7,159 bases of DNA. Origin: an uncultured Streptococcus sp. (GTDB lineage: Bacteria > Bacillota > Bacilli > Lactobacillales > Streptococcaceae). Below the pieces are notes generated by a model. That model made no database searches, was not told the origin of the DNA, and saw only the letters and a program-made list of their open reading frames with translations. Where the stretch lies: assembly GCF_959025735.1 (NCBI RefSeq), contig NZ_CAUFJQ010000094.1, positions 1 through 7,159 on the forward strand, read 5' to 3'. This document shows, piece by piece, positions 5,147 to 7,159 of the stretch. Numbering within the stretch: position 1 is the first letter of the stretch; every line of letters starts with the position of its first letter. The position numbers and the translations under genes are program-made.

Positions 5147-6036
5147 GATTTGAATTCATTGTCGATGAGCATGTCAAGGTCAAGACTTTTCTGAAAAAAC
5201 ACGAGGTTTCTAAAGGCCTTTTAGCCAAGATTAAGTTTCGCGGTGGCCAAATCCTTGTCAATGGACGTCCGGAGAATGCGATTTATTTGTTGGATATTGG
5301 GGATCGCTTGGTCATTGACATTCCAGCAGAAGAAGGGTTCGAAACCCTAAAACCCATGGATTGGCCTTTGGATATTTTGTTTGAAGATGATCATTTTTTG
5401 GTCTTAAACAAACCCTTTGGCATTGCCTCGATTCCAAGTGCGATTCATTCTAATACCTTAGCAAATTTTGTAAAAGGCTATTATGTGAAGCAGGGATATG
5501 AGAATCAGCAGGTTCACATTGTTACTCGCCTGGACAAGGATACTAGTGGCGTTATGCTTTTTGCAAAACATGGTTATTCCCATGCTCGCTTGGACAAGCA
5601 ATTGCAATCTAAAACGATTCAGAAACGCTATTATGCCTTGGTTAAGGGAGAAGGTCAGTTAGATCCTGCTGGAGAGATTATTGCCCCGATTGCGCGTGAT
5701 GAAGAGTCGATCATTACTCGAAAGGTAGCAAATGGAGGCAAGTATGCTCATACTAGCTACCAGGTTGTTCAATCTTTTGGTGATATTCACCTAGTAGATA
5801 TTCAGTTACACACTGGTCGAACCCATCAGATCCGCGTTCATTTTTCTCACATAGGTTTCCCGCTTTTGGGAGATGATCTCTATGGCGGAAGTCTAGAAGA
5901 TGGCATTGAGCGCCAGGCCCTCCATTGCCATCGTCTATCCTATTATCATCCATTTCTAGAGGAAGAATTGGTCATAGAAAGCCCACTGCCTCCAGATTTC
6001 CAAGCTGTTCTAACACAGCTTCAAACCAGTTATTAA
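5143..6036 (+). CDS. RluA/RluD-family RNA pseudouridine synthase (YjbO-like)
   Basis: Enzymes of this family isomerise specific uridines in rRNA or tRNA to pseudouridine. The 297-residue protein has an N-terminal S4-like RNA-binding region (about 12-60, with KGLLAKIKFRGGQILVNG), a link into the catalytic domain at LVLNKPFGIASIPS (86-99), the catalytic loop TRLDKDTSG (128-136) with Asp131 as nucleophile, and the C-terminal LHTGRTHQIRVHF motif (222-234) leading to LLGDDLYGG. The residue before RLD is Thr rather than the His usual in RluA/RluD, a feature I think is shared by the YjbO-type subgroup. The ATG overlaps the nadK stop codon as ATGA. The target uridine cannot be deduced; the neighbour relation with NAD kinase matches yjbN-yjbO in B. 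subtilis. Confidence 0.92.
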   Translation: MRFEFIVDEHVKVKTFLKKHEVSKGLLAKIKFRGGQILVNGRPENAIYLLDIGDRLVIDIPAEEGFETLKPMDWPLDILFEDDHFLVLNKPFGIASIPSAIHSNTLANFVKGYYVKQGYENQQVHIVTRLDKDTSGVMLFAKHGYSHARLDKQLQSKTIQKRYYALVKGEGQLDPAGEIIAPIARDEESIITRKVANGGKYAHTSYQVVQSFGDIHLVDIQLHTGRTHQIRVHFSHIGFPLLGDDLYGGSLEDGIERQALHCHRLSYYHPFLEEELVIESPLPPDFQAVLTQLQTSY

Positions 6037-6041
6037 TTATT

Positions 6042-6049
6042 AAAAGGAG
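6042..6049 (+). promoter_or_regulatory. Strong ribosome binding site for pta
   Basis: AAAAGGAG is nearly the full anti-16S complement, spaced 8 bases from the ATG. It is the best Shine-Dalgarno site in the rightward operon, where relQ and nadK have weaker ones, and fits high translation of a central metabolic enzyme. Confidence 0.7.
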
Positions 6050-6057
6050 TAAAACTC

Positions 6058-7032
6058 ATGGAAGTTTTCGAAAATCTCAAAGCCAACCTCGTTGGTAAGA
6101 ATGCACGTATTGTATTACCAGAAGGTGAAGAACCTCGTATTCTCCAAGCGACCAAACGCCTTGTAAAGGAGACAGAGGTAACCCCTGTCTTGCTTGGTAA
6201 TCCGGATAAAATTCGGATTTATCTTGAAATCGAAGGGATTTTGGATGGATATGAAGTTATTGATCCTCATTCTTATCCAGGTTTTGAAGAGATGGTAGCT
6301 TCCTTGGTAGAACGTCGTAAGGGCAAAATGACAGAAGAAGAAGCGCGTCAAGTCTTGAAAGACGACGTTAACTATTTCGGTGTGATGTTGGTTCACATGG
6401 GAATTGTTGATGGGATGGTATCAGGTGCGATTCACTCAACAGCTGCAACCGTTCGTCCAGCTCTTCAAATTATCAAAACTCGTCCAAATGTCAAACGGAC
6501 TTCTGGTGCCTTCCTTATGGTACGTGGATCCGAACGCTACTTGTTCGGGGATTGTGCCATCAACATCAATCCAGATGCTGAAGGCTTAGCTGAAATCGCC
6601 ATCAACTCTGCTATCACAGCTAAGATGTTTGGTATTGATCCAAAAATTGCCATGTTGAGCTATTCAACCAAAGGCTCTGGTTTTGGGGAAAGTGTTGATA
6701 AGGTTGTTGAAGCGACTAAACTTGCTCATGAACTTCGTCCAGACCTTGAAATTGATGGGGAATTGCAATTTGACGCAGCCTTTGTCCCAGCAACTGCAGC
6801 CCTGAAAGCTCCAGGAAGCAAGGTGGCAGGGCAAGCCAATGTCTTTATCTTCCCTGGTATTGAGGCAGGTAACATTGGATACAAGATGGCTGAACGTTTG
6901 GGTGGCTTTGCAGCGGTAGGTCCTGTCTTGCAAGGGTTGAACAAACCAGTGAACGATCTCTCTCGTGGATGTAATTCAGATGACGTGTACAAATTGACCT
7001 TGATTACAGCGGCACAAGCAGTAGAACAATAA
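6058..7032 (+). CDS. pta: Phosphate acetyltransferase
   Basis: Pta interconverts acetyl-CoA and acetyl phosphate; with acetate kinase it makes ATP and acetate from pyruvate-derived acetyl-CoA, and acetyl phosphate can also donate phosphoryl groups to response regulators. The 324 residues are full length for the short, single-domain type that lacks the N-terminal regulatory domain of the E. coli enzyme. Conserved stretches are VLPEGEEPRIL (19-29), GMVSGAIHSTAATVRPAL (119-136), INPDAEGLAEIAINSA (170-185), SYSTKGSG (201-208) and GELQFDAAFVPATAALKAPGS (234-254, in part). A strong AAAAGGAG ribosome binding site lies 8 bases before ATG. Codon choice is visibly more biased to highly expressed forms (CGT, GGT, GAA, ATC) than in the three genes before it, which suggests a high expression level. 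It is last in the operon and is followed by a terminator. Confidence 0.97.
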   Translation: MEVFENLKANLVGKNARIVLPEGEEPRILQATKRLVKETEVTPVLLGNPDKIRIYLEIEGILDGYEVIDPHSYPGFEEMVASLVERRKGKMTEEEARQVLKDDVNYFGVMLVHMGIVDGMVSGAIHSTAATVRPALQIIKTRPNVKRTSGAFLMVRGSERYLFGDCAININPDAEGLAEIAINSAITAKMFGIDPKIAMLSYSTKGSGFGESVDKVVEATKLAHELRPDLEIDGELQFDAAFVPATAALKAPGSKVAGQANVFIFPGIEAGNIGYKMAERLGGFAAVGPVLQGLNKPVNDLSRGCNSDDVYKLTLITAAQAVEQ

Positions 7033-7041
7033 GAATGATTG

Positions 7042-7074
7042 AAAGGCTCAGGATGATCTTGAGCCTTTTTCTTT
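7042..7074 (+). terminator. Rho-independent terminator after pta
   Basis: A perfect 9-base stem AAAGGCTCA (7042-7050) pairs with TGAGCCTTT (7060-7068); inner G-U, G-C and A-T pairs can extend it, leaving a TGA loop. The run TTTTT CTTT follows immediately. It starts 10 bases after the pta stop and ends the relQ-nadK-rluD-pta unit. The A-rich left flank could also let it work weakly on the other strand. Confidence 0.9.
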
Positions 7075-7109
7075 ATAAAATCAGAATTTCTAAACTCTAA
7101 GCCGTTCTA

Positions 7110-7118
7110 TGGTATACT
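7110..7118 (+). promoter_or_regulatory. Extended -10 promoter of the gene at the right edge
   Basis: TATACT (7113-7118) preceded by TGG gives an extended -10 box. No good -35 is present; TTCTAA at 7088-7093 is weak and 19 bases away. The usual 6 to 7 base distance from -10 to the first transcribed base places the start at or next to the A of the ATG at 7125. Confidence 0.6.
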
Positions 7119-7124
7119 AGGAAT

Positions 7125-7159
7125 ATGTTAGATTTAAAAGATTACGGGATTATCATGTG
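7125..7159 (+). CDS. Start of an unidentified gene (runs off the right edge)
   Basis: Only 11 complete codons are visible, reading MLDLKDYGIIM. The reading frame is open to the edge and directly follows an extended -10 promoter, downstream of the pta terminator, so a new transcription unit clearly begins here. There is no Shine-Dalgarno sequence before the ATG, and the predicted transcript starts at the ATG itself. A later in-frame ATG at 7155 also lacks a clear ribosome binding site. I do not recognise the product from so few residues and assign no function. Confidence 0.5.
   Translation, partial: MLDLKDYGIIM

Noticed and set aside
7030..7074. Riboswitch or small RNA downstream of pta
   Set aside because: The only structure is a simple terminator hairpin, and there is not enough sequence for a structured RNA.

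Overview
The window looks like chromosomal core sequence from a Streptococcus, most likely an oral mitis/sanguinis-type species. The basis is moderate AT richness, AGGAG-type ribosome binding sites, -10 boxes often extended with TGn, and protein sequences close to remembered streptococcal versions of Rex, RelQ, NadK, RluD-like synthase, Pta and the second PRPP-synthase paralogue. The species is a guess. I see no mobile element, tRNA, rRNA or CRISPR array.

Left part, minus strand. The window opens inside the 5' end of rex (1-164), which reads out of the left edge. It is preceded by a 130-base spacer holding a good rex promoter, a possible Rex half-site operator, and the terminator of the next unit. 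That unit reads leftward as prs2 (2947-1991), a class I cysteine desulfurase (1981-869), a DUF1831 protein (859-512) and a DUF4649-like small protein (510-295). Its genes are 1 to 9 bases apart, it has its own promoter between 2986 and 3014, and a hairpin terminator ends it at 251-288. Upstream of it, also leftward, is a CYTH-domain protein (3577-3020).

Right part, plus strand. Starting from a 95-base region shared with the CYTH gene, relQ, nadK, an RluD-type pseudouridine synthase gene and pta run rightward as one tight operon. relQ overlaps nadK, nadK overlaps the synthase gene by ATGA, and there are 21 bases before pta. A strong terminator closes it at 7042-7074. A further gene begins at 7125 and runs off the right edge. 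Its promoter is placed so close that the message may be leaderless.

How the genes fit together. CYTH-relQ-nadK-rluD corresponds to the yjbK-yjbM-yjbN-yjbO cluster of Bacillus subtilis. It joins a triphosphate-binding domain, (p)ppGpp synthesis, NADP supply and RNA modification. Pta adds the acetyl-phosphate branch of fermentation, and Rex senses NADH/NAD+. The leftward operon couples a PRPP-synthase-like protein, which appears to lack catalytic-loop residues, with a desulfurase and two uncharacterised small proteins.

No wholly new system is evident. The points most worth a second look are the possible pseudo-enzyme Prs2, the two uncharacterised desulfurase partners, the face-to-face promoters between the CYTH gene and relQ, and the apparently leaderless gene at the right edge.
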